Notes: generated by a model from the letters alone, not told the origin. 64,000 nt of DNA from Paenibacillus turpanensis (GCF_011421635.1 NZ_WTLI01000006.1:152628-216627); one strand, 5' to 3'; shown: positions 26,605-35,466, counted from the first letter of the stretch. Numbers and translations: made by a program.

Positions 26605-27543
26605 TTATGTACGCTGGCTCTGGCTTTGCTGAAAAAATCCAAAGCGCCGGGTCCATGCCGCACGTTGTCCCGGCTCCAGCTGTAAATCGATAAACAGCTC
26701 GGGTGAAACCACATGAGCCGCCCCCCACAAGGCAATCGTTGAGACAGGGGAATGACACTGCTCCCACACGCCGATTTGTTCAGGCAAATAGAGCAGCTCC
26801 CAGCGTACAGGCTCCTGGCCTTGTCCCTGTCCCGCTTCCTGTTCCGGCTGCTGCAACCGTTTGAATTGACAATAAAACGGTTGTTCAGGGGAGCTTTTCC
26901 ACCGAATCTCCTCCGGGCCAACCTCAAGAACACGTGGGCTGTACGCTTCCTCCATCTGCTTCAGTTCCATAGGAACATTAAACTTCAAGCGGTAATCCGG
27001 TCCGATAGGCTGGTGGTTGATGCTTAAGAAGTTGTGGACATACTCCGATGTCGCGATCGCTTTGCTCCCTACGTTCTCCAGCTCGTAATCCACGATAATC
27101 TGGGACTGCTCCAGGGAAATCCGCTTGCTCATTCGAACGGCGTATCCCCGGCATTCCATAGGATGGACCACGTATTGAACGTAGTCCTCGCCCTGATCAC
27201 AGTCCATCTCAAACGGTCGTATTTCGTAAGCTCTGCTGAAATCGTAAGGACTCTCATCCGGCTTCGTTAATAATCCGACGCCGATTTTGGGGAATAATTC
27301 GCCGATTTGCGCCTCCTCGTACCCAATCGCCGCAAAAAGGCCGAATTCGTTGCACAGACCGGCTCCCCCGGACCAAATCCGGTCCGGGTCGGTCTTTTCA
27401 AAGGTACAAAAGGTGTGAAAGCCGTCAGCGTGTTTTAGCCGAACTTGGGTAATGAACCCCGTTTTATCGAAACGTGCACCTTGGTAGCTGGTAATGTCCG
27501 CGATGTCCAAACCAAGAAACGCGTTCTCCAAGGTTCGGATCAC
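26605..27543 (-). CDS. Galactose-mutarotase-fold protein of the GH94 operon
   Basis: A 312-residue protein with the layout of aldose-1-epimerase-like proteins (GLDIADITSYQGARFDKTGFITQVRLKHADGFHTFC, ...GGAGLCNEFGLF, ...VHNFLSINHQPIGPDYRL). Such proteins often accompany phosphorylases or glycosidases and may interconvert anomers of the released sugar. A true epimerase's catalytic His/Glu set could not be confirmed by eye. The GTG start overlaps the stop of the upstream phosphorylase gene (GTGA), so translation is coupled. No clear terminator follows. Confidence 0.7.
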   Translation of the reverse strand: MIRTLENAFLGLDIADITSYQGARFDKTGFITQVRLKHADGFHTFCTFEKTDPDRIWSGGAGLCNEFGLFAAIGYEEAQIGELFPKIGVGLLTKPDESPYDFSRAYEIRPFEMDCDQGEDYVQYVVHPMECRGYAVRMSKRISLEQSQIIVDYELENVGSKAIATSEYVHNFLSINHQPIGPDYRLKFNVPMELKQMEEAYSPRVLEVGPEEIRWKSSPEQPFYCQFKRLQQPEQEAGQGQGQEPVRWELLYLPEQIGVWEQCHSPVSTIALWGAAHVVSPELFIDLQLEPGQRAAWTRRFGFFQQSQSQRT

Positions 27544-30275
27544 GACAATATCACCTCAATGTGGTGTACTTCATCCCCGGCCAAAGCAAGCAGCTTCTCC
27601 CGGGAAATACTGCGTTTCGACTGACCCGCTTCCCCGGTGATTTCCTCGCCATTTAAAAATACCGATCCGATCCGGTATTCCCCGTACTCCTTAGCCGCTG
27701 GATTTCGGTACGTAATCTTCAGCAGCTTGCCTGCAAACAGCGTCGTGACTGCGGACTGCTGCTTTTCGTCAAACTGGCTCCTTACGAGCTTCGGTTCAAG
27801 CAGCAAATCTCCCAAAGAGCCCTTAACGCCGTACACCTCTGTCAGCTGGGTCAGCAGCAGCCAGCTAGCCGAGCCGGTAAGGTATGGGTACATGCCCCTG
27901 CCTTTTTCATTGATATACTCCGGTATGCCCGGGTACATTCTGCTTCGTTCAAAGTCGGTGCTGAGCTCATAAATCGAGGACAGCACCTCATGTCCTTCCT
28001 TAACGAAGCCCTGCTTATACAAGGCATTTGCATACATGACCGTCATGTGGCTGAACATTGCACCGTTCTCTTTATGCCCGAAAGCAAACCCGAACGCGCG
28101 GCCGAGATTTTGTTGGATTCCGCCGAAGTTCGAATTCAACCGGTAGCCGATACGCGGGTCCCTCAAGTAGCGGTTCACGGACGCTACGATCTTTTCGACC
28201 TGTTCCCGCGTTGCCACTCCGCCCATCACCGTAAACACTTGACCGGTTAAGGTCATTCGGACGCCGTTCGGATGATCCCCTTCCACGCGCTCCCCGCTGT
28301 TATTGTAATAGCCGTTGAACCATTCGTAGCCTTCGCCGCTGCGAATCCATTCGTGTTTCCGCAAATGCTCCGCGACCCAATCGGCCTTTCGCTGCAAATC
28401 GCGGCTCACGTCTTCAACCGGCAGCAATACCTTGCGTCCGCTTACCGATCGAATGCAAGCTTCGTAATATTTCTCCAGCAGCGCACGCTTATCACTTACT
28501 GAATCGTAATCGGAAGCCGTACGCAGTGTATCCAATAAAATCACGATTTCTTCCGCCAGCTCGATTTGGTTTACGCCGAGACTCTCCTGTACATTTCGCA
28601 GCAACTCCGCTAACTGCCTCATATTATTGCCATAAAATGCAGTGAAGGCAACACTCTCGCCGCGGTCGGGAGCTAGATCCAGACCGTCATTCCAGTCGGC
28701 CCCTTCAAGCTTCATATTGTTGTGTTCCCCGACATGGAAGAAGGGCACTAGGTTTTGCAGAAGCAAATGCTCGAGAATCGTCCCCTCGTAAATTCGTCCG
28801 TCTGCCGTCTTCAGCGCTTGGCCGTCCTCCGGTTTCCAGGTTAGGTCCTTCTCTTTGCAGCGCTTGGCATGTGAATCCTTAAAATACGTCTGCTTCTCAA
28901 GCAGAAGCTCCACATCTCCGCTTTGATGCAAGTACAGCATCGTCGTTAAGAACGGCCAAGCCCCATGGTCCATCCATACACGCGGGATGTTGTTCCGGTC
29001 GGCCACGAATTCGCCCGGCTTCGCCCCGATGATCGTGGCATTGCTGCCGTCAATGCGAACACCGGCAAAATTGTTAAGCAGCAGATGTCTCACCTCGGCA
29101 GGCTCCATAAAAAGCAAAGCAAGACAATCCTGCCACAGGTCTCGCCAGCCACGCCCTCCGCGTCCGTAATCATGATAAGGCAGGAACGAATTTCCGTATA
29201 AACGGCGGAATATCGGCTGAATGGTCACCCATTTCATCCATTGGTCATGCTGTCGATTCCCGGATTGAAATTGCAGGCTGCTCAGCTTATCGCTCCAAAT
29301 TCGTTTGTTTTCCTCCAGCAGCTCGTCAAAACGACCCGCGGCAAGATACTGCTCTGTAACTCTTTCTTCTTCCAGACGATCATCCGATATGATCATCGCG
29401 ATAGTATAAGCTGCCGACTCGCCCGGCTTTAGCGATACGGGCTCGAACCGCAGCGCCCCTACCGCCTCGTACCCTTCCAGCTCTACCCCCGCGGAAGTAA
29501 GCTCCCCTTCATTCGCAACAACCGCTTGCGGCCAGTCAAAGCTTCCGCCTTCACCGATATAATCCTCGGCAATCGGAATAAAGCCAATCGGCGGCCGGCC
29601 CTCCCCTGCAGCACCGAGCACGCTATAGGTCACGTGATTCACCCGGTGACCGCGCTCGTCAAACGATAATGCAGGCTGCACCTCCATACCATAGGTGCTC
29701 GTATATATGCGATGCAGCAGCGAGGTCACATGCCTGTGGTCGCGAAGCTCATCGGCGGAACGTCCGTATAACGGAATCGCCGCAGTAGGAGTAAGCGTCA
29801 GCATTTGCTTCCCCGTATTCGTTACCGTCACCTTCATAAGCTCAACTTTATCGCTTGTCATCGGCACAAAGCTTACGATCTCCGCCTGAATTCCGATGGA
29901 AGGGTTTACCCTCGTGATTTTATGCCATAGAAAACCGGCATCCAAGGTCACCTGCTCCGTATCGCCTTGGAAGCGCTCAGCCGTTTGCTTCGCAGAGTTC
30001 CCGCTGCAGGCCCATGCTCCCTTGCCCTCGATATGAAGCCAAAAATTGCGTGAGGATCGGGAATTGTGCAGATCTTCAATCGATACCGGCGGCATAAAAA
30101 ACGTATAATGACCCGATGTCGAGCTTCCGTGCAAAGTCGGGGTGATCGCCGACATCATCCCTGCTTCATTCGTTAGCGGAAAATACAAATAGCTTGTTTC
30201 GTGCGGCTGCTCCATCGTAAAATCAGCATTCTCTCCAACGAATGTCCAGCCTTGCTTTTTCTTTATCTGCTGCAT
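27540..30275 (-). CDS. GH94 family glycoside phosphorylase
   Basis: A 911-residue cytosolic protein. The N-terminal half is a beta-sandwich (YLYFPLTNEAGMMSAITPTLHG...), and the C-terminal half is an (alpha/alpha)6 barrel with YHDYGRGGRGWRDLWQDCLALL and the GADWNDGLD motif. Asp527-Trp-Asn-Asp530 corresponds to the region of the general acid in cellobiose and beta-oligoglucan phosphorylases. These enzymes split beta-glucosides with phosphate, conserving energy as glucose-1-phosphate. The exact linkage is not deducible. ATG 30275 has AAAGG 9 bases upstream; the ATG at 30284 is too close to it. It lies between a fused gene and the mutarotase-like gene, under LacI-type operators. Confidence 0.85.
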   Translation of the reverse strand: MQQIKKKQGWTFVGENADFTMEQPHETSYLYFPLTNEAGMMSAITPTLHGSSTSGHYTFFMPPVSIEDLHNSRSSRNFWLHIEGKGAWACSGNSAKQTAERFQGDTEQVTLDAGFLWHKITRVNPSIGIQAEIVSFVPMTSDKVELMKVTVTNTGKQMLTLTPTAAIPLYGRSADELRDHRHVTSLLHRIYTSTYGMEVQPALSFDERGHRVNHVTYSVLGAAGEGRPPIGFIPIAEDYIGEGGSFDWPQAVVANEGELTSAGVELEGYEAVGALRFEPVSLKPGESAAYTIAMIISDDRLEEERVTEQYLAAGRFDELLEENKRIWSDKLSSLQFQSGNRQHDQWMKWVTIQPIFRRLYGNSFLPYHDYGRGGRGWRDLWQDCLALLFMEPAEVRHLLLNNFAGVRIDGSNATIIGAKPGEFVADRNNIPRVWMDHGAWPFLTTMLYLHQSGDVELLLEKQTYFKDSHAKRCKEKDLTWKPEDGQALKTADGRIYEGTILEHLLLQNLVPFFHVGEHNNMKLEGADWNDGLDLAPDRGESVAFTAFYGNNMRQLAELLRNVQESLGVNQIELAEEIVILLDTLRTASDYDSVSDKRALLEKYYEACIRSVSGRKVLLPVEDVSRDLQRKADWVAEHLRKHEWIRSGEGYEWFNGYYNNSGERVEGDHPNGVRMTLTGQVFTVMGGVATREQVEKIVASVNRYLRDPRIGYRLNSNFGGIQQNLGRAFGFAFGHKENGAMFSHMTVMYANALYKQGFVKEGHEVLSSIYELSTDFERSRMYPGIPEYINEKGRGMYPYLTGSASWLLLTQLTEVYGVKGSLGDLLLEPKLVRSQFDEKQQSAVTTLFAGKLLKITYRNPAAKEYGEYRIGSVFLNGEEITGEAGQSKRSISREKLLALAGDEVHHIEVILS

Positions 30276-30302
30276 TTCGTTCATCCTTTCTTCCCGATCC
30301 GA

Positions 30303-31514
30303 TCAAACGGATTGTACTAGCTTCACATCAATCCTGTTTACTTCATGATTCCGTACCGCCTTCGCAATGGCTGAAGGAAGCGTATCGCCCTGGATCAGCT
30401 CTGCCCCGCCTTTTCGGAAGTGCACAGACATTTCTTTGATTAAAGCAGCTTTCTCACCATAGGTCGGAGCCCGTTCCGGGTTGTAATATGTCACTTGGCA
30501 GCTTCCCAAGAAGGTCGCCCGAATGTGATTCGCCGAATCAAACAGAAACGAAGGCAGCGCAGGTCGGAACCGCAGCAGCAGCTCCCCCTTTTCCCATTGA
30601 AAAGGCGCCGGTCCCCACATCATCCAATTCCACATCGATAAGAATTCCGCCGTCGAGCCGCTAAGTCTGGCGACAAACCCTGTGCCATGTAAGCTCTCGT
30701 CCGGATTCGCACTGCTTGCGATGAACGAGCTATTTTCCAATATGCTGCGTCCATACACCTGCGGGTCGAAGAACGGAACCATCGCCCGCTGCATTTCCTC
30801 AAAAAATGGCTCGTACAAGCCGGCTTTTAACAGCTCCAGTAAATATTTATAGGCCATATGTAAGAAGACGGACTCATTTTCCAGCCAACCGGGGGTAAAA
30901 GCACGGGCTCTGCCGATCTCGTTCGGCTGTCCGGCCAAGGAGGCATTGACCTTATACATCTTTAATTTGGCGTCGTATATTCCGGTCTGCTTTAGCCCTT
31001 CGTACAGCTGCCGCTTCTCATCCCGCGTCGGCAATATTTTCATAGCCCGGGTCGGCCCCTCCAAAAAATAAGGCAGATCTACCCTGCGGAACTCCAGCGC
31101 GCGCACAAGCTGCTGTCCCTTTTCATTCCTTTTGGGCAGCCCCTGCTCGTCGGTCAACACCTCATGTTTTGTTACCTCATAATAGAAGTACGTAGGGAAA
31201 ACGCCGTTGCCCAGCTCTAGCGCCCGCTCCACGCCCTGGTCAACTTTCCGCATAAACGCTTGTAAGCATTCATGAACATACGCACGGCCAAGGTCCCGCA
31301 GCGCACCTTCAAAGCCGTATGCTGTTCGTTCCCGGTACGCTTCTCTTGCCGTCGACATCGCATCCCTTATTACCTTCTTATTGCCTGATCCTTTATCAGC
31401 GGGCTGTTCGCCGGCTCCGGTATTTCCAGTTCCGCTATTTCCGCTCCCGCCGCCGCAGGCTGCCGATGTTAGTGCCAGTGCTGTTAAAACAGACAAAACT
31501 GCTGTTTTCTTCAT
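30303..31514 (-). CDS. In-frame fusion: lipoprotein N-terminus joined to a GH94-like C-terminal region
   Basis: The 403-residue product has two unrelated parts. Residues 1-~48 (MKKTAVLSVLTALALTSAACGGGSG..., then Gly/Ser/Thr linker) are the lipoprotein signal, lipobox SAAC and linker of an ABC-transporter sugar-binding protein. From residue ~49 (junction near 31370) the sequence reads like the C-terminus of a large GH94-like protein: GFEGALRDLGRAYVHECLQ, FTPGWLENESVFLHMAYKYLLELLKAGLYEPFF, YGRSILENSSFIASSANPD, GFVARLSGSTAEFLSMW. The catalytic barrel centre and the binding-protein body are missing. The simplest reading is a large deletion removing the rest of the binding protein, probably the permeases, and the front of the enzyme. 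It is unlikely to work. Confidence 0.8.
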   Translation of the reverse strand: MKKTAVLSVLTALALTSAACGGGSGNSGTGNTGAGEQPADKGSGNKKVIRDAMSTAREAYRERTAYGFEGALRDLGRAYVHECLQAFMRKVDQGVERALELGNGVFPTYFYYEVTKHEVLTDEQGLPKRNEKGQQLVRALEFRRVDLPYFLEGPTRAMKILPTRDEKRQLYEGLKQTGIYDAKLKMYKVNASLAGQPNEIGRARAFTPGWLENESVFLHMAYKYLLELLKAGLYEPFFEEMQRAMVPFFDPQVYGRSILENSSFIASSANPDESLHGTGFVARLSGSTAEFLSMWNWMMWGPAPFQWEKGELLLRFRPALPSFLFDSANHIRATFLGSCQVTYYNPERAPTYGEKAALIKEMSVHFRKGGAELIQGDTLPSAIAKAVRNHEVNRIDVKLVQSV

Positions 31515-31545
31515 AACTCTGATACCCCCATATGTACCATTTTAA

Positions 31546-31591
31546 CGAAAACTTTCGCTTTATCCATTTTGAAATAGCGAAACCGTTTTCT
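31546..31591. promoter_or_regulatory. Two LacI-type operators before the GH94 operon
   Basis: CGAAA-AC-TTTCG (31546-31557) and CGAAACCGTTTTCT (31578-31591) share the half-site CGAAA/TTTCG and lie 30-80 bases upstream of the first gene of the minus-strand operon. They are probable targets of the divergently encoded LacI regulator. Confidence 0.6.
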
Positions 31592-31745
31592 TTGGTTTTT
31601 ATTATGATACAGAATTTACCTTTTGTAAATACCTTCCTAAAAAAATTGTGCAATCCGTTTATTTTCAACAATTATCAAGCATCTGTCGGGGATTTCATTT
31701 CGAATTGACAGCAGCGCCCCTAAGAAGATATGATAGATTTAACAA

Positions 31746-31756
31746 CGAAACTTTCG
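31746..31756. promoter_or_regulatory. LacI-type operator before the lacI-like gene
   Basis: CGAAA-C-TTTCG, followed directly by another CGAAA half-site, lies ~90 bases before the regulator gene, consistent with autoregulation. Confidence 0.55.
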
Positions 31757-31846
31757 CGAAACACATGGATTTCCTACTAAACTATGAAAACAATTTTTCG
31801 TTACTATGCGAAATGGACAGGTTTTTATTAAAACGAGGTGTCACTT

Positions 31847-32863
31847 ATGTCTGTAAATATTAAAACTGTGGCGAAGCTAGCGGGCGTTTCCGTTTCGACC
31901 GTCTCAAAAATTATTAATAATTACTCTGAGATCTCGGAAGAAACCCGTCAAAAGGTGCTGGACATTATGGCGGAAACCGGATATATCCCCAGCAACTCGG
32001 CCAAAACGTTGGCAACGAAGAAATCCAATCTGATCGGGGTTATTTTCGCAGGAAAGCTGAATATCGACTTCACCCACCCTTTCTTTGTGGAGGTACTCAA
32101 TGCCTTTAAGAAGCAGATGGGGATTCTGGGCTACGATTTACTGTTCTTCTCAAACGAAAAGTTCCACCCTGTCGGAGAGGATTATTTAGCGAGATGCCGA
32201 CATTTTCAGGTTGACGGCTGTATTGTCATTTCCGGACAAGAGCTCGAGAGCACCATACAAGAGCTTGATCAAAGCCCGATCCCATGTATTGGAGTCGACC
32301 TCAGAATGACGGGCAAAAACTCCGGCTATATCATGTCCGATAACGAAAAAATTTCGACGAAGGTCATTGAGCATTTCTATCTTCAAGGCTATCGGGATAT
32401 CGGCTTTATTGGCAGTACGACCCATTCTGAGATTTCTTCCTTGCGTGAACAAGGGCTCATTAAGTCTCTCCAGGATTGGGGGCTTCCGGTGAATCCTGAC
32501 TGGTTTGTGCACGGGGAGGATTTCTACGAGGAAAGCGGCTACCGGGCGATGAAGCAAATGATGAAGAACGGCCCCCTGCCGCGGGCGGTTTTTGCCGGCT
32601 CCGACCTGCTCGCCATCGGGGCGATTCGTGCGCTGCATGAAAGTGACATCCGGGTGCCCGAGGATGTGGCCATCATCGGCTGCGATAATATTGACGCCGC
32701 GAAATATACCACTCCTCCTTTAACGACGGTGAAGCAGGACAAGGAAAAAATCGGAAAACTAGCCGCGTTGATGCTCTACGATTTAATCAGTAATCAAATG
32801 AACATGAGCTCCGTATTCGTCGAACCGGAGCTGGTCATTCGAAAGTCGTGCGGCGCGAAATAG
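31847..32863 (+). CDS. LacI-family transcriptional regulator of the GH94 operon
   Basis: A 338-residue regulator: N-terminal helix-turn-helix (IKTVAKLAGVSVSTVSKIINNYSEISEETRQKVLDIM) and hinge, then a periplasmic-binding-protein-like sensor domain (NLIGVIFAGKLNIDFTHPFFVEVLNAFKKQ..., AIIGCDNIDAAKYTTPPLTTVKQDKEKIGKLA). It should bind CGAAA/TTTCG palindromes in the shared upstream region and respond to an oligosaccharide or sugar from the phosphorylase pathway. ATG 31847 is preceded by GAGGTG with a 6-base gap; the GTG at 31838 lies inside that site. Confidence 0.9.
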   Translation: MSVNIKTVAKLAGVSVSTVSKIINNYSEISEETRQKVLDIMAETGYIPSNSAKTLATKKSNLIGVIFAGKLNIDFTHPFFVEVLNAFKKQMGILGYDLLFFSNEKFHPVGEDYLARCRHFQVDGCIVISGQELESTIQELDQSPIPCIGVDLRMTGKNSGYIMSDNEKISTKVIEHFYLQGYRDIGFIGSTTHSEISSLREQGLIKSLQDWGLPVNPDWFVHGEDFYEESGYRAMKQMMKNGPLPRAVFAGSDLLAIGAIRALHESDIRVPEDVAIIGCDNIDAAKYTTPPLTTVKQDKEKIGKLAALMLYDLISNQMNMSSVFVEPELVIRKSCGAK

Positions 32864-32875
32864 CGCGCAATAAAT

Positions 32876-32909
32876 AAGGAGTGCCCGACGGTTGGGCACT
32901 CCTTTTTAT
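32876..32909 (+). terminator. Terminator of the lacI-like gene
   Basis: GGAGTGCCC-GACGGTT-GGGCACTCC followed by TTTTT; on the minus strand it may also protect the end of the tetR gene. Confidence 0.9.
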
Positions 32910-32917
32910 ACATATTT

Positions 32918-33517
32918 TTATCCATCTTCCCCTGTAATCCGGTCTAGATGGTGCGCTACAACACTCACGAGCCATTCCCTTTCGACCCGCTCAGGGAATG
33001 AAATATGATGAAGAACCAATCCATCCACGAGCGCATGGAGCCGTTTCGCCTCCAGCTCAATCTGCAGCTCTTCCGCTTTCCCTTTACGGGCGGCGAGAAG
33101 CTCAATCATCCGGCGGAAACCTGCATGAAGCTCGTCATGAGCCTTGGCGGAAAGTTCGCGAGCGATAGGATCAAACATCGCTCTGCCCGCAAATGCAAGC
33201 CATACCTCCGCTTCCAATCTGCGCTCTTCGTCAAGCGGCATAATTTCCCCGATGACCTGTTCCAGATCACGGCGCAGGTCTCCGCTGAATTGAATATTTT
33301 GAATTCTCTCTGCGACACGTTCGGAAATAAGCCGCATCGCGAATGCGACTAATTCATCCTGCGAATCAAAATAATGGCGCAAAGCTCCAAGCGATAAGCC
33401 GGCTTCGTCCGCTACCCTGCGCACCGTGACCCCCGGCAGGCCTTCCTGTCTTATCACTCGCCAAGCAGCTTCGGCGATTTCTACTTTCCTTTTTGAATGA
33501 TCAACGATTTTTGGCAT
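32918..33517 (-). CDS. TetR/AcrR-family repressor
   Basis: A 199-residue protein with the TetR helix-turn-helix at about residues 10-55 (KVEIAEAAWRVIRQEGLPGVTVRRVADEAGLSLGALRHYF) and an all-helical ligand domain, like BetI/PksA-type regulators. It is divergent from a small membrane protein, and a dyad lies between them, so it probably controls that gene and itself. The ligand is unknown. Confidence 0.88.
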   Translation of the reverse strand: MPKIVDHSKRKVEIAEAAWRVIRQEGLPGVTVRRVADEAGLSLGALRHYFDSQDELVAFAMRLISERVAERIQNIQFSGDLRRDLEQVIGEIMPLDEERRLEAEVWLAFAGRAMFDPIARELSAKAHDELHAGFRRMIELLAARKGKAEELQIELEAKRLHALVDGLVLHHISFPERVEREWLVSVVAHHLDRITGEDG

Positions 33518-33571
33518 ACATCCATTATATCAGGCCGGTTTGTTATTTAAAACAATTGTGCTATAATAACA

Positions 33572-33599
33572 ACGGTCTTTAAATAATACAGACGTATTA
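33572..33599 (+). promoter_or_regulatory. Promoter and dyad between tetR and the membrane protein gene
   Basis: TATAAT (33572-33577) is the plus-strand -10. The palindrome TAATAC-AGAC-GTATTA (33584-33599) lies just downstream, over the likely transcription start, and is the best TetR operator candidate in the intergenic region. Confidence 0.55.
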
Positions 33600-33617
33600 A
33601 TAAGGAGTGGAGCAGCA

Positions 33618-34154
33618 ATGATTACGGCTTTTATCATCGGATGTGAAATTGCCTTTTGGTTATTTGTCCTTGGCGGTTTGACCCTTCGCTATATCGTTAA
33701 AAAGGAACGAGCCAGCGCTATTGTGCTGCTCTGCACCCCTCTGATAGACGTCATTCTTTTAGTCGTAATCGTGATTCACTTGCGGAATGGAGCGGAGGCC
33801 ACATTCGCCCATGCTCTAGCCGCCGTGTACATCGGTGCATCCATCGGATTTGGACACCGCATGATCCGCTGGGCGGACACTCGTTTCGCTCACCGATTCG
33901 CCGGCGGCCCTGCACCTGTACGCTTAACCGGCAAGGAGCATGCTCATCATGAGCGAACCGGATGGTTCCTTCATTTATTGTCCTGGGCCATCGGATGCTC
34001 CATTCTTTACGGCATGGTCTGGCTGGTGAACGATCCAAGCCGGACCGAGGTTCTGTCACAAACGCTGAGGCTCTGGTCCCTTATTCTTGGAATCGACTTC
34101 CTGATCAGCTTCAGCTATACGCTTTGGCCGCGCGAGACGAAGGCAAGAACGTAG
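33618..34154 (+). CDS. Small integral membrane protein under TetR control
   Basis: A 178-residue protein with about five membrane segments (ITAFIIGCEIAFWLFVLGGLTLRYIV, SAIVLLCTPLIDVILLVVIVIHL, ALAAVYIGASIGFGHRMI, FLHLLSWAIGCSILYGMVWLV, SLILGIDFLISFSYTLW). It resembles YmcC-like membrane proteins of Bacillus, but only loosely, and I assign no function. GGAGTGG precedes the ATG. The divergent tetR neighbour suggests induction by some compound. A strong terminator follows. Confidence 0.7.
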   Translation: MITAFIIGCEIAFWLFVLGGLTLRYIVKKERASAIVLLCTPLIDVILLVVIVIHLRNGAEATFAHALAAVYIGASIGFGHRMIRWADTRFAHRFAGGPAPVRLTGKEHAHHERTGWFLHLLSWAIGCSILYGMVWLVNDPSRTEVLSQTLRLWSLILGIDFLISFSYTLWPRETKART

Positions 34155-34230
34155 TTTGGTTTTGCAGCCTTCCGAACGCACGAAAAGCAAATCATTCTGC
34201 GTTTGCTTTGCACAGTACAGCAAGTTTTAC

Positions 34231-34258
34231 GCCACCGTTTACCGGTGGCCTTTTTTTG
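34231..34258 (+). terminator. Terminator of the 33618 gene
   Basis: GCCACCG-TTTA-CCGGTGGC followed by seven T. Its left arm also holds the stop of the restored frame of the opposite-strand methyltransferase. Confidence 0.9.
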
Positions 34259-34852
34259 AATCAAGAATAAACATAGAAGCATCGTGTCCCATGAATATTT
34301 TACTTCCCGTATAAAAGGTTTTGAATCGAATATCCCTATACCCTATTTTAGTCATCATATCGGTTAGCTCTTCTGGATGAAATCCGTTATGAACAATATC
34401 GGAGACTATATTTTCATTTTTTTATTAAAATCTACGATCAGTAGATGTCCCCCTTCACAGAGAACATCAAATAATCTTGTTAAAACGAGTTCAACCTCAT
34501 CAATATGGAGCAGCACCTGAGCCATAAAAATATAATCAGCCTGTAAATCGGACAAGCTTTCCTTTTCAAAATCGAAGCATATGGTATTTGCATTTTGAAT
34601 ATTTAAATCCGTTATTTTTTGCTGGATTTGATTAATCATGTTTTGTGACGTATCCAGAAAAAGGATGGAATGAAAATCGTTTATCAAGTTCATACCGACA
34701 AGACCAGTTCCGCACCCAAAATCAATCGCTTTTTTACTTTTAGCGTCAACTAAATAATTTCGGATGGCATCGGATGATACCCTTGCGATTTGGATTCTTT
34801 CAGGAGTGTCATATACATTAGCTATCATTTCAAATTTATGAGTGTTTCCCAC
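34239..34852 (-). pseudogene. Class I SAM-dependent methyltransferase, frameshifted in an A7 run
   Basis: The gene starts at GTG 34852 after GGAGGG and encodes a methyltransferase with motif I AIDFGCGTGLVGMNL and post-motif ADYIFMAQVLLHI. The open frame ends after 148 residues at DFNKKMKI. Immediately before this is a run of seven A (minus strand; T 34417-34423). Dropping one A restores a frame that continues DFNKNENIVSDIVHNGFHPEEL and ends ...GHDASMFILDSKKGHR at 34239, giving a family-length protein of ~204 residues. So the gene is either broken by slippage, switched by phase variation or slippage during expression, or miscalled in sequencing. Substrate unknown. Confidence 0.8.
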
Positions 34853-34922
34853 TATTATCCCTCCTATTAGCCTGCGGAGTCCGCTTAAAACTTAGACTTG
34901 GTATCCTTTTATGCTTACTTTC

Positions 34923-34968
34923 ATCGAGCTGAAAACATTTACTCCTATCGAGCTCTCTTTGCTACAAT
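34923..34968 (+). promoter_or_regulatory. Cupin gene promoter with ATCGAGCT direct repeats
   Basis: TTTACT (34938) and TACAAT (34963-34968) are separated by 19 bases. ATCGAGCT occurs at 34923 and again at 34947, inside the spacer. The long spacer resembles MerR-type promoters, but no such regulator is nearby. Confidence 0.4.
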
Positions 34969-34994
34969 AGAACATAACAAGGAGGGGAACTACC

Positions 34995-35360
34995 ATGATC
35001 GTAAGGAATTTTCTCGATGCTGAAATGAAAACAGGCAGCAGCCATAAAGGTATAGGGAACGTGCACAGTGTGAAGCTTTACGATGACAGCGATTTCGATA
35101 CACCGCTTAAGTTTCTGTACTATATGGCGCTTCCTCCCGGCACTTCTATCGGTTATCATCAGCATGGGAATAACGAAGAAGTATATGTAATTCTTGAGGG
35201 AACAGGCCAGATGACAGTAAACGATGCTCCGCGAGATGTGAAGCCAGGGGATGTGTTGTTGAATAAACCGGGGTGGAGTCACGGACTGGTAAATACAAGT
35301 GAGGCTGAACTTCGCATCCTTGTTTATGAAGCGGATTTACATTCTACAAAAAAGGACTAG
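34995..35360 (+). CDS. Small cupin-domain protein
   Basis: A 121-residue single-domain cupin. Motif 1 appears as GYHQHGNNEEVYVILEG (two His and Glu) and motif 2 as PGDVLLNKPGWSHGLVN (His), so a divalent metal site is intact. Such proteins range from isomerases and dioxygenases to sugar-binding proteins, and nothing here narrows it. AAGGAGGGG lies upstream of ATG 34995. It appears to be monocistronic. Confidence 0.82.
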   Translation: MIVRNFLDAEMKTGSSHKGIGNVHSVKLYDDSDFDTPLKFLYYMALPPGTSIGYHQHGNNEEVYVILEGTGQMTVNDAPRDVKPGDVLLNKPGWSHGLVNTSEAELRILVYEADLHSTKKD

Positions 35361-35397
35361 GAAGTAATCGTCGGTATTCTCGAAGACTTCCTAGTCA
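35349..35397 (-). terminator. Terminator of the trmH-type gene, overlapping the cupin stop
   Basis: GACTAGGAAGT and ACTTCCTAGTC form an 11-bp stem. On the minus strand it is followed by CTTTTTT, so it terminates transcripts from the methyltransferase/potassium operon. On the plus strand there is no T run. Confidence 0.75.
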
Positions 35398-35466
35398 CCT
35401 AAGCTTGTGTATATTGTGCCCATTATCGGGTTCATTTTCAATGATGATTGCTAACTCCCATACGCT

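Noticed and set aside
26376..26933. 185-codon minus-strand frame overlapping the mutarotase-like gene
   Set aside because: It is out of frame with a well-conserved gene and has low-complexity, non-family sequence.
35355..35397. Hairpin after the cupin gene as the cupin terminator
   Set aside because: The T run exists only on the minus strand, so it was assigned to the opposite operon.
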